In this document: one piece after another, positions 27,121 through 35,240 of the stretch
Numbering within the stretch: the first letter of the stretch is position 1
Layout of the letters: each line of letters starts with the position of its first letter
Assembly: GCA_947503965.1 (NCBI GenBank)
Contig: CANNFU010000005.1
Span: 1-64,000 of the forward strand
Length of the DNA stretch: 64,000 nucleotides
Origin: an uncultured Paracoccaceae bacterium
GTDB taxonomy: Bacteria > Pseudomonadota > Alphaproteobacteria > Rhodobacterales > Rhodobacteraceae
Direction of reading: 5' to 3'
Translations under genes and position numbers: made by a program
Notes under the pieces: model-generated
Databases searched by the model: none
What the model was told of the DNA's origin: nothing
The model's input: only the letters and a program-made list of their open reading frames with translations

Positions 27121-27699
27121 ATGAAAAACGCACTCGCCGCTTCGCTTTTGGCCGCAACCACATTCGCGACACCCGCGCTCGCGACCGCTGAGAACTATGT
27201 TCTGGATGCGAGCCATAGCCAGATTTTGTTCACATATGACCATCTTGGCTATTCGACGACCTACAACATGTTCTCTGGTTTTGAAGGTGAGATCGTATTC
27301 GATCAGGAAGATCCTGCTGCATCATCTGTGAGCGTCTCGTTTCCGGTGCGCACGATGTTTACCGGCTGGGAAGCCCGGTTTGACCACTTCATGGGCGACG
27401 ATTTCTTTGGCGCTGGCGACGACGAAATGGTCACGTTCGAATCCACATCCATTGAAGTGACTGGTGAGGATACCGCGCTGATCACTGGCGATCTGACACT
27501 GAACGGTATCACGAAGCCTGTCGTGCTGGATGCCAAGCTTAATCAGGTCGGCATGCACCCGATGGCGGAAAAGCCCTGGGCCGGGTTTGACGCGACAACA
27601 ACGTTGCTGCGGTCAGATTTTGAAGTGGGCGCGTTTGCGCCATTCGTCAGCGACGAAGTTCAAGTGATGATCTCCATCGAGGCGATGCAGGCTGAATAA
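27121..27699 (+). CDS. YceI family periplasmic lipid-binding protein
   Basis: A 192-residue YceI lipocalin-like protein with a signal peptide (MKNALAASLLAATTFATPALATA). The YceI pattern ENYVLDASHSQILFTYDHLGYSTTYNMFSGFEGEIVFD and GDLTLNGITKPVVLDAKLN is clear. The fold binds long isoprenoid or fatty chains such as ubiquinone precursors. AAGGAGCTTCTT precedes ATG 27121. It converges with a cytochrome b561-YceI fusion gene, sharing a terminator. Confidence 0.93.
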   Translation: MKNALAASLLAATTFATPALATAENYVLDASHSQILFTYDHLGYSTTYNMFSGFEGEIVFDQEDPAASSVSVSFPVRTMFTGWEARFDHFMGDDFFGAGDDEMVTFESTSIEVTGEDTALITGDLTLNGITKPVVLDAKLNQVGMHPMAEKPWAGFDATTTLLRSDFEVGAFAPFVSDEVQVMISIEAMQAE

Positions 27700-27720
27700 G
27701 TCCTGTGCCGATTACTTGAA

Positions 27721-27752
27721 GGGCGGTGCCAGGAATGGCGCCGCCCTTTCTT
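27721..27752. terminator. Shared terminator between yceI genes
   Basis: GGGCGGTGCC (27721-27730), loop AGGAAT, GGCGCCGCCC (27737-27746), then TTTCTT. A 10-bp stem with one G-U pair between two convergent genes. Confidence 0.85.
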
Positions 27753-28947
27753 ATTCTGCGTTCCGTGTGGCCGTCAGGTTCACACTGATCCCGACACCAA
27801 AGCCAAGGGTGGATTCGTCATTGATGCTGTTGCCAATCTCAAATGCGCGCCGGTCGAGGGCGACCATGCCGGACATCTGAGCCGTGTCGCCGTCGAGCGT
27901 CAGCGTGAAGGGCAGGGTGACTGGCACGGTGATATCCTTGATCGTCAGCGTGCCGTCGGCGACATAATCGGTGTCACCCCGCGTGATGTCGGCGGTGAAT
28001 GTCGCTGTGGGGAAGCTTTCAACGTTGAAGAAATCCGCACCCATTGCCTGACCGGTAACCGATCCAAGCGAAAGAGAGCCGATGGCGATTGTTGTTGTCA
28101 CATCGCCCAGCACGCCCTCGGCCTCGGGGTTAAATGTGATGGCGGCGGTCCAATCTGCGAATGCGCCGGTCACGGGGCTGCCGAATTGCGTGACGGTGAT
28201 CTCCAGATCCCCCTCTGTGACTTGCCAGTCTGATGATACCTCTTCCAACGCCACCGATGCATCAATGGTTTCGTGGGTATAAAGCCCCGCCATCGCGCCA
28301 CCGGCGGTCGCAAGGATATAGATACCGATCGCGGCGATTGGCGCGGTCAGGTTCCCCTTGTGAACCGGAACAGCGGGTCCTTCGCCGCTGCCAAACCACA
28401 TGCGCCGCAAGGTGGCATCCTTGTCGATGATCTGATGTTTGATCGCCCCTGCCGCGTGCAGCAGGATTGAACCAACCATGATCTTGCTCCACACCCAATG
28501 CAGACCCGCGAAAAGTTCCGACACGCTTTCGCTTTTGGGCACAAGCGGCAGATCCTGGCCGATTGGCAGCATGATGGGCGCAAATCCTGCGGATGCGGCG
28601 TGATGAATCCAGCCGGTCAGCGGTACAGCCACAAGCGAGATATAAAGAAGCCAGTGGACAAGCTCGGCCAGTTTGGTTTCGATCTTGCGCTCTGCGTGCA
28701 AAGGTCCGGGTTTGGGTTGGGTCAAGGCCCAGAGGATACGCGCAAGAGCGACCGCAAAGACAATCACCCCAAGCGTTTTATGGTAGGAGAACAACTGCGC
28801 CTTGAACGCCAACTGATCGTTTGTTTCATAGGGCAGCCTGTTGGCAACCGCGCCCAGCACAATCGCGGTGATGATCAAAAGTGCTGTGAGCCAGTGAAAC
28901 GTCTTGGTGACTGTCCCATAACTGGTGGTGGTGTTTGATGCTGCCAT
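27751..28947 (-). CDS. Cytochrome b561 - YceI domain fusion
   Basis: A 398-residue fusion. Residues about 1-190 form a four-helix prokaryotic cytochrome b561 (FHWLTALLIITAIVLGAVANR, SYHKTLGVIVFAVALARILWAL, VHWLLYISLVAVPLTGWIHHAAS, LHWVWSKIMVGSILLHAAGAIKH) with paired heme histidines. A further TM helix (IAAIGIYILATAGGAMAGLY) leads to a periplasmic YceI domain (residues about 225-398). The layout suggests electron transfer between the quinone pool and a lipid-like ligand held by YceI; that is inference. It lies beside a stand-alone yceI gene. Confidence 0.92.
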   Translation of the reverse strand: MAASNTTTSYGTVTKTFHWLTALLIITAIVLGAVANRLPYETNDQLAFKAQLFSYHKTLGVIVFAVALARILWALTQPKPGPLHAERKIETKLAELVHWLLYISLVAVPLTGWIHHAASAGFAPIMLPIGQDLPLVPKSESVSELFAGLHWVWSKIMVGSILLHAAGAIKHQIIDKDATLRRMWFGSGEGPAVPVHKGNLTAPIAAIGIYILATAGGAMAGLYTHETIDASVALEEVSSDWQVTEGDLEITVTQFGSPVTGAFADWTAAITFNPEAEGVLGDVTTTIAIGSLSLGSVTGQAMGADFFNVESFPTATFTADITRGDTDYVADGTLTIKDITVPVTLPFTLTLDGDTAQMSGMVALDRRAFEIGNSINDESTLGFGVGISVNLTATRNAE

Positions 28948-29123
28948 TCTCTGCTCCGTCGTTTGGTGGATAGGCTAGCCTTTGTGCGGCGCTAAGCAAG
29001 CGTAAGCTTTGTGCGTGTTCGGGCAGACCCTGTGCAGATGTGAAAACGCGGCAGGTCGGTTGTAGGATCGCAGCGACCGGGTTAAGCCTGACAAAAGAAC
29101 GAAGAACACGACGGAGGGGACAG

Positions 29124-30068
29124 ATGCGGGCATTCGTATTTCCGGGACAGGGTGCGCAAGCGATTGGGATGGGCAAAGCCTTGGCTGATGCCTATCCGGC
29201 GGCGAGGGCGGTTTTTGATGAGGTTGACGATGCGCTTGGTGAAAGCCTATCGGGCTTGATCTGGGAGGGCGATATCGCTGATCTGACCCTGACGACGAAT
29301 GCACAGCCCGCGTTGATGGCGACATCCATGGCCGTGATGCGAGCCCTGAATGCGGAAGGCGTGGATGTTACGGCGGCTGCGTTTGTTGCAGGCCATTCTT
29401 TGGGTGAATATTCGGCGCTGGCGGCGGCTGGGGCGTTGACTGTATCAGATGCGGCTCGTTTGCTGCGCGCGCGCGGTACCGCGATGCAAGAAGCCGTACC
29501 GGTCGGTGTGGGCGCGATGGCGGCTTTGCTGGGGCTGAACTTTGAAACGGCACGCGCGGTGGCCGAAGAGGCCGCGCAAGGTGATGTTTGCGAAGCGGCC
29601 AATGATAATGATCCGGGGCAGGTGGTTGTGTCAGGTCACAAGGCAGCGGTTGAGCGTGCAGTTGATATCGCCAAAGAAAAAGGTGCCAAGCGTGCGCTTT
29701 TGTTGCCGGTCAGCGCGCCATTTCATTGCAGTCTGATGGCCCCGGCGGCCGAGGCGATGGCCGTGGCATTGGACGACGTTGCGATTTCGGCACCTGCTGT
29801 GCCCGTTGTGTCGAACGTTCTGGCGCAGGGGGTCACAGACCCGACGCAGATCAGGGCGCTTTTGGTGGAACAGATCACCGGATCCGTCCGGTGGCGCGAA
29901 TCCGTGGCCTACATGGCGGCAGAGGGTGTGACTGACGTGTTTGAAATCGGCGCGGGCAAGGCGTTGTCCGGCATGGTGAAACGCATTGATCGTACCTTGA
30001 GCGCGGCTGCCGTCAGCACGCCGGAGGATGTGCAGGCGATGGCGGCGCAGCTGAATAATGACACTTGA
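29124..30068 (+). CDS. fabD: Malonyl-CoA:ACP transacylase FabD
   Basis: A 314-residue enzyme that loads malonate onto ACP for fatty acid synthesis. FPGQGAQ at residues 6-12 and the nucleophile elbow AGHSLGEYSALAAAG (Ser92) are canonical; PVSAPFHCSLM carries the active-site His. GGAGGGGACAG precedes ATG 29124. It opens the fabD-fabG-acpP-fabF cluster and overlaps the following open frame only in its upstream leader. Confidence 0.97.
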   Translation: MRAFVFPGQGAQAIGMGKALADAYPAARAVFDEVDDALGESLSGLIWEGDIADLTLTTNAQPALMATSMAVMRALNAEGVDVTAAAFVAGHSLGEYSALAAAGALTVSDAARLLRARGTAMQEAVPVGVGAMAALLGLNFETARAVAEEAAQGDVCEAANDNDPGQVVVSGHKAAVERAVDIAKEKGAKRALLLPVSAPFHCSLMAPAAEAMAVALDDVAISAPAVPVVSNVLAQGVTDPTQIRALLVEQITGSVRWRESVAYMAAEGVTDVFEIGAGKALSGMVKRIDRTLSAAAVSTPEDVQAMAAQLNNDT

Positions 30069-30082
30069 AGAAGGGCAGGCAT

Positions 30083-30820
30083 ATGTTTGATCTAGAAGGA
30101 AAGAATGCTCTGGTAACTGGCGCGTCAGGCGGGATTGGTGGAGTCATCGCCAAGGCGCTTTACGATGCCGGTGCAACGGTCGCCTTGTCTGGCACCCGGG
30201 TTGCGCCATTGGAGGAGCTTGCGGCGTCGTTGGGGGACCGGACGCATGTATTGCCCTGTAATCTGAGCGATGCCGAGGCTGTGAATGCGCTGCCTAAACA
30301 GGCCAGCGAAGCCATGGGATCGGTGGATGTTCTGGTCAACAATGCGGGCATCACCCGCGATAACATATTCATGCGGATGTCGGACGAGGAATGGGCGTCC
30401 GTGCTTGAGGTGAACCTGACATCGACCATGCGTCTGTGCAAAGGTGTGATCCGCGGCATGATGAAAGCCCGGTGGGGGCGCATCGTGAATATCTCATCGG
30501 TGGTCGGCTCTACCGGTAATCCGGGTCAGGCGAACTATGCTGCGTCCAAGGCCGGTATGGTGGGGATGTCCAAATCAATCGCCTATGAGGTGGCCAGCCG
30601 CGGGATCACCGTGAATTGCGTGGCACCCGGTTTTATCACCACTGCGATGACCGATAAGCTGACGGATGATCAGAAATCCGCGATTCTGACGCAGGTGCCA
30701 GCGGGCCGCATGGGCGAAGCAGATGAAATTGCGGCTGCGGTACTGTATCTTGCAAGTCCGGAGGCCGCCTATGTTACCGGTACCACCTTGCATGTGAATG
30801 GTGGTATGGCCATGTACTAG
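30083..30820 (+). CDS. fabG: 3-oxoacyl-ACP reductase FabG
   Basis: A 245-residue short-chain dehydrogenase that reduces beta-ketoacyl-ACP with NADPH. Cofactor motif TGASGGIGG (12-20), NNAG (87-90), catalytic Ser139 region (VNISSVVGSTGNPGQANYAASKAG) with Tyr152 and Lys156. ATG 30083 follows GAAGGGCAGGCAT, 14 bp after fabD. Confidence 0.96.
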   Translation: MFDLEGKNALVTGASGGIGGVIAKALYDAGATVALSGTRVAPLEELAASLGDRTHVLPCNLSDAEAVNALPKQASEAMGSVDVLVNNAGITRDNIFMRMSDEEWASVLEVNLTSTMRLCKGVIRGMMKARWGRIVNISSVVGSTGNPGQANYAASKAGMVGMSKSIAYEVASRGITVNCVAPGFITTAMTDKLTDDQKSAILTQVPAGRMGEADEIAAAVLYLASPEAAYVTGTTLHVNGGMAMY

Positions 30821-30876
30821 GCCAGCGGTGCGAAACCGTTTGCCTATGGAGAATTCTCTGTTATAGGCCACGCAGA

Positions 30877-30932
30877 TTTGCCAGAATGTGGTTGTGACGC
30901 CGCGTCACACGCCATATGCGCAGATTGGCAAA
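30877..30932 (+). promoter_or_regulatory. Nested long hairpin in the fabG-acpP gap
   Basis: Three stacked stems nest: TTTGCCA (30877) with TGGCAAA (ending 30932), ATGTGG (30886) with CCATAT (30912, one G-U pair), and TGTGACGC (30893) with GCGTCACA (30902-30909) around a single C. In RNA this would be an extended 50-nt hairpin upstream of acpP. It lacks a T run, so it may be a processing or attenuation site rather than a terminator. Confidence 0.5.
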
Positions 30933-31013
30933 AGCCCGGATGATTGGGCGTAAGAACGGGCGATAGCCCAAAGTTAAATCGGGCCTCGGCCCAGAAAGAC
31001 ATGAGGAATAGAC

Positions 31014-31247
31014 ATGAGCGACGTTGCTGACCGCGTACGCAAGATCGTTGTAGAACATCTTGGTGTTGAAGAAGACAAAGTGACGGAATCTGCGTCCTTC
31101 ATTGACGATCTGGGTGCTGACAGCCTGGATACAGTTGAATTGGTTATGGCATTTGAAGAAGAATTCGGCATCGAAATTCCAGATGATGCAGCCGAGACGA
31201 TCCAGACATTTGGTGACGCTGTAAAGTTCATCAAAGGCGCACAATAA
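31014..31247 (+). CDS. acpP: Acyl carrier protein
   Basis: A 77-residue acidic ACP. The phosphopantetheine attachment site is Ser37 in [21 protein letters not shown]. It carries the growing acyl chain during fatty acid synthesis, and probably also supplies acyl-ACP to the LuxI-type synthase of this window. The 193-bp gap before it contains a large hairpin, so expression may be set apart from fabG. Confidence 0.98.
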   Translation: MSDVADRVRKIVVEHLGVEEDKVTESASFIDDLGADSLDTVELVMAFEEEFGIEIPDDAAETIQTFGDAVKFIKGAQ

Positions 31248-31250
31248 GCG

Positions 31251-32174
31251 CTATTGGTTTTGTAAGACGGCGTCCGACAGGGCGCCGTTTTGCTTTTGCG
31301 ATCCGCCTGCCGGTGATTGGCATATATGCCTGACTGTATTCAGGCTGATTGTCCGGTTGAACTGCACACCGGCGTAATGTGCATTGCTCCACATGACCGC
31401 ACCGGACAGCCATGCATCATCGATACAGATATCGATCGACGTGCCCTTTGGGATGGGTTCATCCTCTGCGTGGCGTAGTTTTGTACCAAAGCAGTTGATA
31501 TCGATCAGCCTGCCCGATTTGGTCCGGGCATCAAGACAATAGTCGGTGGCATAGTTCGTGATATGTCGCTTGGCGCGTCGGCGTCGCCGCGCCGCCAGTC
31601 TGCGCCCGACATGCGTGCCGACGACAGCAATGATGCCAAGGCCGATGAACCAAAACAGATTGCGCAGGTTCATCAGCTCATCCGCCGCATCCCGGATGAT
31701 TTGTCCAGCATCATCGTCGCCGCCGATGTCCTGGGCGATTTCAAGTGCAGCCTCTTTGGCGGCGGAAATCTCGTCATCTGTGCAGCGCAAATCAACGAGG
31801 TAGTTTTCAACGTTTTCAAGGTTTGTCCGAACCTGTCGGGTGAAGTGCGGTGTGATACGGTTTGGGTCATCAAGACTGACCGCTTGCAGCAGGTCGCGCG
31901 TATTTTGCAGGAATCGCAGAAAGGTGTTTCCTTTGATCGCGAGCGTATTGCTTTGGATTGCGTCGAGTGCCGCCCTGTTGCTGATGTTGCTTACTGTTGC
32001 GCGCAACACGCGCACGTCATCGGCGAAAAGGATTGTGTCGGGGTTTCTGCTAAGCCGGGTTTGTATCCCGTGCAACGTGTCGAGCCCATTGACGATCAGG
32101 CACGCCTGCGACGCCGACTGTGCCTGTGCACCGGTTGCAATGCACATTACCAAAGCAAATGCTGCCGTGCGCAT
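31251..32174 (-). CDS. PilZ domain protein with signal peptide and TM segment
   Basis: A 307-residue protein. A signal peptide (MRTAAFALVMCIATGAQAQ) and a helical extracytoplasmic region (about 20-185) precede a TM helix (FWFIGLGIIAVVGTHVG) with a very basic cytoplasmic flank (RRLAARRRRRAKRH). The cytoplasmic end (about 215-290) resembles PilZ: RLIDINCFGTKLRHAEDEPIPKGTSIDICIDD, WSNAHYAGVQF. The arginines needed for c-di-GMP binding are not clearly present in RxxxR form, though the basic flank might substitute. ATG 32174 follows AAAGGGGC. It is convergent with acpP, 3 bp apart. Confidence 0.78.
   Translation of the reverse strand: MRTAAFALVMCIATGAQAQSASQACLIVNGLDTLHGIQTRLSRNPDTILFADDVRVLRATVSNISNRAALDAIQSNTLAIKGNTFLRFLQNTRDLLQAVSLDDPNRITPHFTRQVRTNLENVENYLVDLRCTDDEISAAKEAALEIAQDIGGDDDAGQIIRDAADELMNLRNLFWFIGLGIIAVVGTHVGRRLAARRRRRAKRHITNYATDYCLDARTKSGRLIDINCFGTKLRHAEDEPIPKGTSIDICIDDAWLSGAVMWSNAHYAGVQFNRTISLNTVRHICQSPAGGSQKQNGALSDAVLQNQ
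31267..31292 (+). terminator. acpP terminator inside the opposing gene
   Basis: ACGGCG (31267-31272) and CGCCGT (31283-31288) form a stem followed by TTTTGCTTTTG on the plus strand. It lies within the 3' end of the convergent PilZ gene, 20 bp past the acpP stop. Confidence 0.6.
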
Positions 32175-32334
32175 GTACTGCCCCTTTGATGTTCCTCGAA
32201 CGCGATACCCTGCTTCGCTTAAACATTCGTGAAGTGGCGTATCACTGCCGATTTGGGTGGTGTTGCTGCCCTTGCCCATTCCTGCATGGCTGGGCTATCA
32301 GTAGGGCAAATACGCCAAGAGGTGAGGGCAGAAT

Positions 32335-33594
32335 ATGCGTCGCGTTGTTGTAACAGGCCTGGGGTTGGTCACACCCCTTGCAGATGGTGTTGAGCATAGC
32401 TGGAGCCGCATTTTGGCGGGGCAGTCGGGTGCTGGCACGATTACGGGTTTTGATCCCAGTCGTCTGACCACCCAATACGCGTGTGAGGTTCCGTTGGGCG
32501 ATGGCACTGATGGTACGTTCAATGCCGATAAATACATGGACCCGAAAGAGCAGCGAAAGGTCGATACCTTTATTCTGTTTGGCATGGCCGCCGCTCAGCA
32601 GGCGATTGAGGATGCAGGCTGGCAGCCCGAAGATCGTGAAAGTCTTGAACGCACCGGCGTGATGATGGGGTCCGGCATTGGTGGACTGAACTCAATCGCC
32701 AATACATCGGTCATGATGGCTGAAAAGGGGCCGCGTCGTGTGTCGCCGTTTTTCGTCCCGGGTGCGTTGATCAATCTGATCTCTGGTCAGGTGTCGATCA
32801 AATATGGTTTCCGTGGCCCCAATCATGCAGTTGTCACGGCCTGTTCGACCGGTGCCCACGCGATTGGCGATGCGTCGCGCCTGATCCAGTTTGGTGATGC
32901 GGATGTCATGGTTGCAGGTGGCGCAGAGGCCGCCATTTGCGAAGTGGGTATTGCGGGCTTTAATGCCTGTAAGGCGCTGAGCACAAAGCATAATGACGAC
33001 CCTACCAAGGCCAGCCGCCCTTGGGATCAGGACCGGGATGGTTTTGTCATGGGCGAGGGGGCAGGAATGGTCGTTCTGGAAGAGTACGAACATGCCAAGG
33101 CCCGTGGCGCGCGCATTTACGCCGAGGTGCTGGGCTATGGTTTAAGTGGCGACGCCTATCACATCACCGCGCCACCACCCGACCATGAGGGCGCTGAGCG
33201 GGCCATGCGTGCCGCCTGCCGTAACGCCGGGATTGATCCAAGCCAGATCGATTATGTGAACGCCCATGGCACATCGACCATGGCTGACACGATTGAGCTG
33301 GACGCTGTGGAGCGTCTTGTCGGGGATGCGGCGGCGCAGCTGACCATGTCGTCGACAAAATCGGCCACCGGGCATCTTTTGGGGGCTGCAGGCGCAATCG
33401 AGGCGATATTCTCGATTCTGGCGATCCGTGATCAGGTGGCCCCTCCGACGATCAACCTTGATAATCCGGCCGTGGAAACGAAGGTTGATCTTTGTGCCAA
33501 CGCAAAGCGGCCGCGCAAGATTGACGTGGCCTTGTCGAATTCGTTCGGCTTTGGCGGGACCAATGCCAGTGTGGTCTTTGGAAAGCCGCGCTGA
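32335..33594 (+). CDS. fabF: 3-oxoacyl-ACP synthase II FabF
   Basis: A 419-residue condensing enzyme that elongates acyl-ACP with malonyl-ACP. Catalytic triad: Cys in VTACSTGAHAIGDA, His in VNAHGTSTMADTIE and His in KSATGHLLGAAGAIE. It follows acpP in direction but is separated by the inserted PilZ gene. Its TGA overlaps the ATG of mltG by one base. Confidence 0.97.
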   Translation: MRRVVVTGLGLVTPLADGVEHSWSRILAGQSGAGTITGFDPSRLTTQYACEVPLGDGTDGTFNADKYMDPKEQRKVDTFILFGMAAAQQAIEDAGWQPEDRESLERTGVMMGSGIGGLNSIANTSVMMAEKGPRRVSPFFVPGALINLISGQVSIKYGFRGPNHAVVTACSTGAHAIGDASRLIQFGDADVMVAGGAEAAICEVGIAGFNACKALSTKHNDDPTKASRPWDQDRDGFVMGEGAGMVVLEEYEHAKARGARIYAEVLGYGLSGDAYHITAPPPDHEGAERAMRAACRNAGIDPSQIDYVNAHGTSTMADTIELDAVERLVGDAAAQLTMSSTKSATGHLLGAAGAIEAIFSILAIRDQVAPPTINLDNPAVETKVDLCANAKRPRKIDVALSNSFGFGGTNASVVFGKPR

Positions 33595-34751
33595 TGTGGC
33601 GTCATATTGCATCCAACGCGCTGACGTTTCTGATCGTCGGGATGTTTCTGCTGGTGGGTGCGGTGAGTTGGGGGGCCAGTCAATACCGCAGTGAGGGCCC
33701 ATTGGCGCAGGCCATTTGTCTGCAGGTTCCCTCGGGGTCAAATATGCGCTCGTTGGCTGATGAACTGGTCGAGAAGGGCGCAGTCACCTCGCCGGTAATT
33801 TTTCGCATGGGAGCCGACTATGCCGAAAAATCCAGCCTTCTAAAAGCCGGCAGCTTTCGTGTGCCGGAAAATGCATCGATGGAAGAGATCGTGGATATTG
33901 TGACCCGTGGTGGTCGCAATACCTGTGGGGCAGAAGTGATTTATCGCGTCGGGATCAATCGTACGCTGGTCGATGTCCGCGAGCTTGATCCTGCGACAAA
34001 TCAGTTCGAAGAGATCGTAAGCTTTAACGCGGACGACATCGAAGTGCCGCCAGAATATGCTGAAGTTCGCAGTGCCGCTGACGTCACGTACAGCGCGATT
34101 GTTGCCGAAGGTGCGACCAGTTGGCAGGTCGCCAATGCGCTGGCCCAGTTGGATGTGCTGCGTGCCGATCTGACCGAAACCCCGTCTGAAGGCATGCTGG
34201 CGCCCGGTGCGTATGATTTGCGCGAAGGTGAGCCTGTATCCGCTGTGGTTGAGCGCATGCGCATCCGGCAAGAGCAGGATTTGCGCACCGCATGGGAGAA
34301 CCGGGCGGATGGTTTGCCGCTTGCCTCGGCTGAAGAGGCTCTGATCCTGGCGAGCATTATTGAGAAAGAAACCAGCGTACCCGAAGAGCGTCGTCAGGTG
34401 GCAAGCGTGTTTGTGAACCGTTTGAACCGCGGGATGCGCCTGCAGACCGACCCCACGGTTATTTACGGCATTACGCGCGGAGAAGGCGTGCTGGGGCGCG
34501 GCTTGCGGCAAAGTGAATTACGTGGGGCAACACCCTGGAATACCTATGTTATCACTGGATTGCCGCCCACCCCGATCGCAAATCCTGGCAAGGCCAGCAT
34601 TGAGGCCGCTTTGAACCCTGACACCACGGAATACATCTTTTTCGTAGCCGATGGGACGGGTGGTCATGCCTTTGCGACCAATCTGGATGATCACAACCGC
34701 AATGTCGCCCGATGGCGCGAGATTGAAGCTGAGCGTGCGAACGATGGTTAA
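33594..34751 (+). CDS. mltG: Endolytic transglycosylase MltG
   Basis: A 385-residue inner-membrane protein: N-terminal TM (NALTFLIVGMFLLVGAVSWG), LysM-like region (ICLQVPSGSNMRSLADELVEKGAV), and the YceG catalytic core with the active-site Glu in LILASIIEKETSVPEERRQVASVFVNRLNRGMRLQTDPTVIYG. It cleaves nascent glycan strands and ends peptidoglycan elongation. It is coupled to fabF by TGATG. Its stop codon is inside a CtrA-type box that precedes the GTA cluster. Confidence 0.95.
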   Translation: MWRHIASNALTFLIVGMFLLVGAVSWGASQYRSEGPLAQAICLQVPSGSNMRSLADELVEKGAVTSPVIFRMGADYAEKSSLLKAGSFRVPENASMEEIVDIVTRGGRNTCGAEVIYRVGINRTLVDVRELDPATNQFEEIVSFNADDIEVPPEYAEVRSAADVTYSAIVAEGATSWQVANALAQLDVLRADLTETPSEGMLAPGAYDLREGEPVSAVVERMRIRQEQDLRTAWENRADGLPLASAEEALILASIIEKETSVPEERRQVASVFVNRLNRGMRLQTDPTVIYGITRGEGVLGRGLRQSELRGATPWNTYVITGLPPTPIANPGKASIEAALNPDTTEYIFFVADGTGGHAFATNLDDHNRNVARWREIEAERANDG

Positions 34752-34769
34752 CCTTCTGTTAAGGTTAAC
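34747..34769. promoter_or_regulatory. Candidate CtrA-binding site in front of the GTA cluster
   Basis: TTAA (34748-34751), CCTTCTG, TTAA (34759-34762) matches the full CtrA consensus. It is embedded in a 9-bp inverted repeat GTTAACCTT (34747-34755) / AAGGTTAAC (34761-34769). It overlaps the mltG stop and lies about 145 bp upstream of the first GTA gene. Confidence 0.55.
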
Positions 34770-34913
34770 TATTTCCTAAATCAGCGTCCGATCCGCAACC
34801 CGCGATTGTTTGACTTTCTGACAGCACCCAACCTAGCTTGACCGGGCTAGAAGACAGGCGTTTTTGCCCGTTTCTCGACTGTGACGGAAGTATCCTTGCA
34901 GGCGTAATTAACC

Positions 34914-35240
34914 ATGACTGAATTGAACGAACGGGGGCCTGACGGCCCCAATGATGCGGCCATGCGCGTGGCTGATCTTGAAAGACTTTATTGCCGGACG
35001 AAGGCGACGTTTGACCAGATGCTGGATGCTTTGGGCACCGCAGACGGGGGGACGCCTAAGGCAGTCCTCGCAAAACTGAATGAATTGGAATCCGCACATT
35101 TGAAACTGCTGCAGGCAGAGGAGGCATTTCATGCCAAGCAAAGGGAACGCGATGGAACCGCAGAGATCGACTTTGATGCGATCAGAACTGAAATCGGGCG
35201 CGCGCTTGATCGCATCCGCAAGACCTTGGCGGCAGACTGA
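34914..35240 (+). CDS. GTA protein g1, small terminase-like
   Basis: A 108-residue protein at the position of RcGTA g1, the small terminase subunit. It is helical: TKATFDQMLDALGTADGG..., KLNELESAHLKLLQAEEAFHAKQ, DAIRTEIGRALDRIRKTL. GTA small terminases lack the sequence-specific DNA binding of phage versions, in keeping with random host DNA packaging. It is first gene of the structural cluster; its 3' part overlaps the predicted start of the large terminase. Confidence 0.82.
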   Translation: MTELNERGPDGPNDAAMRVADLERLYCRTKATFDQMLDALGTADGGTPKAVLAKLNELESAHLKLLQAEEAFHAKQRERDGTAEIDFDAIRTEIGRALDRIRKTLAAD

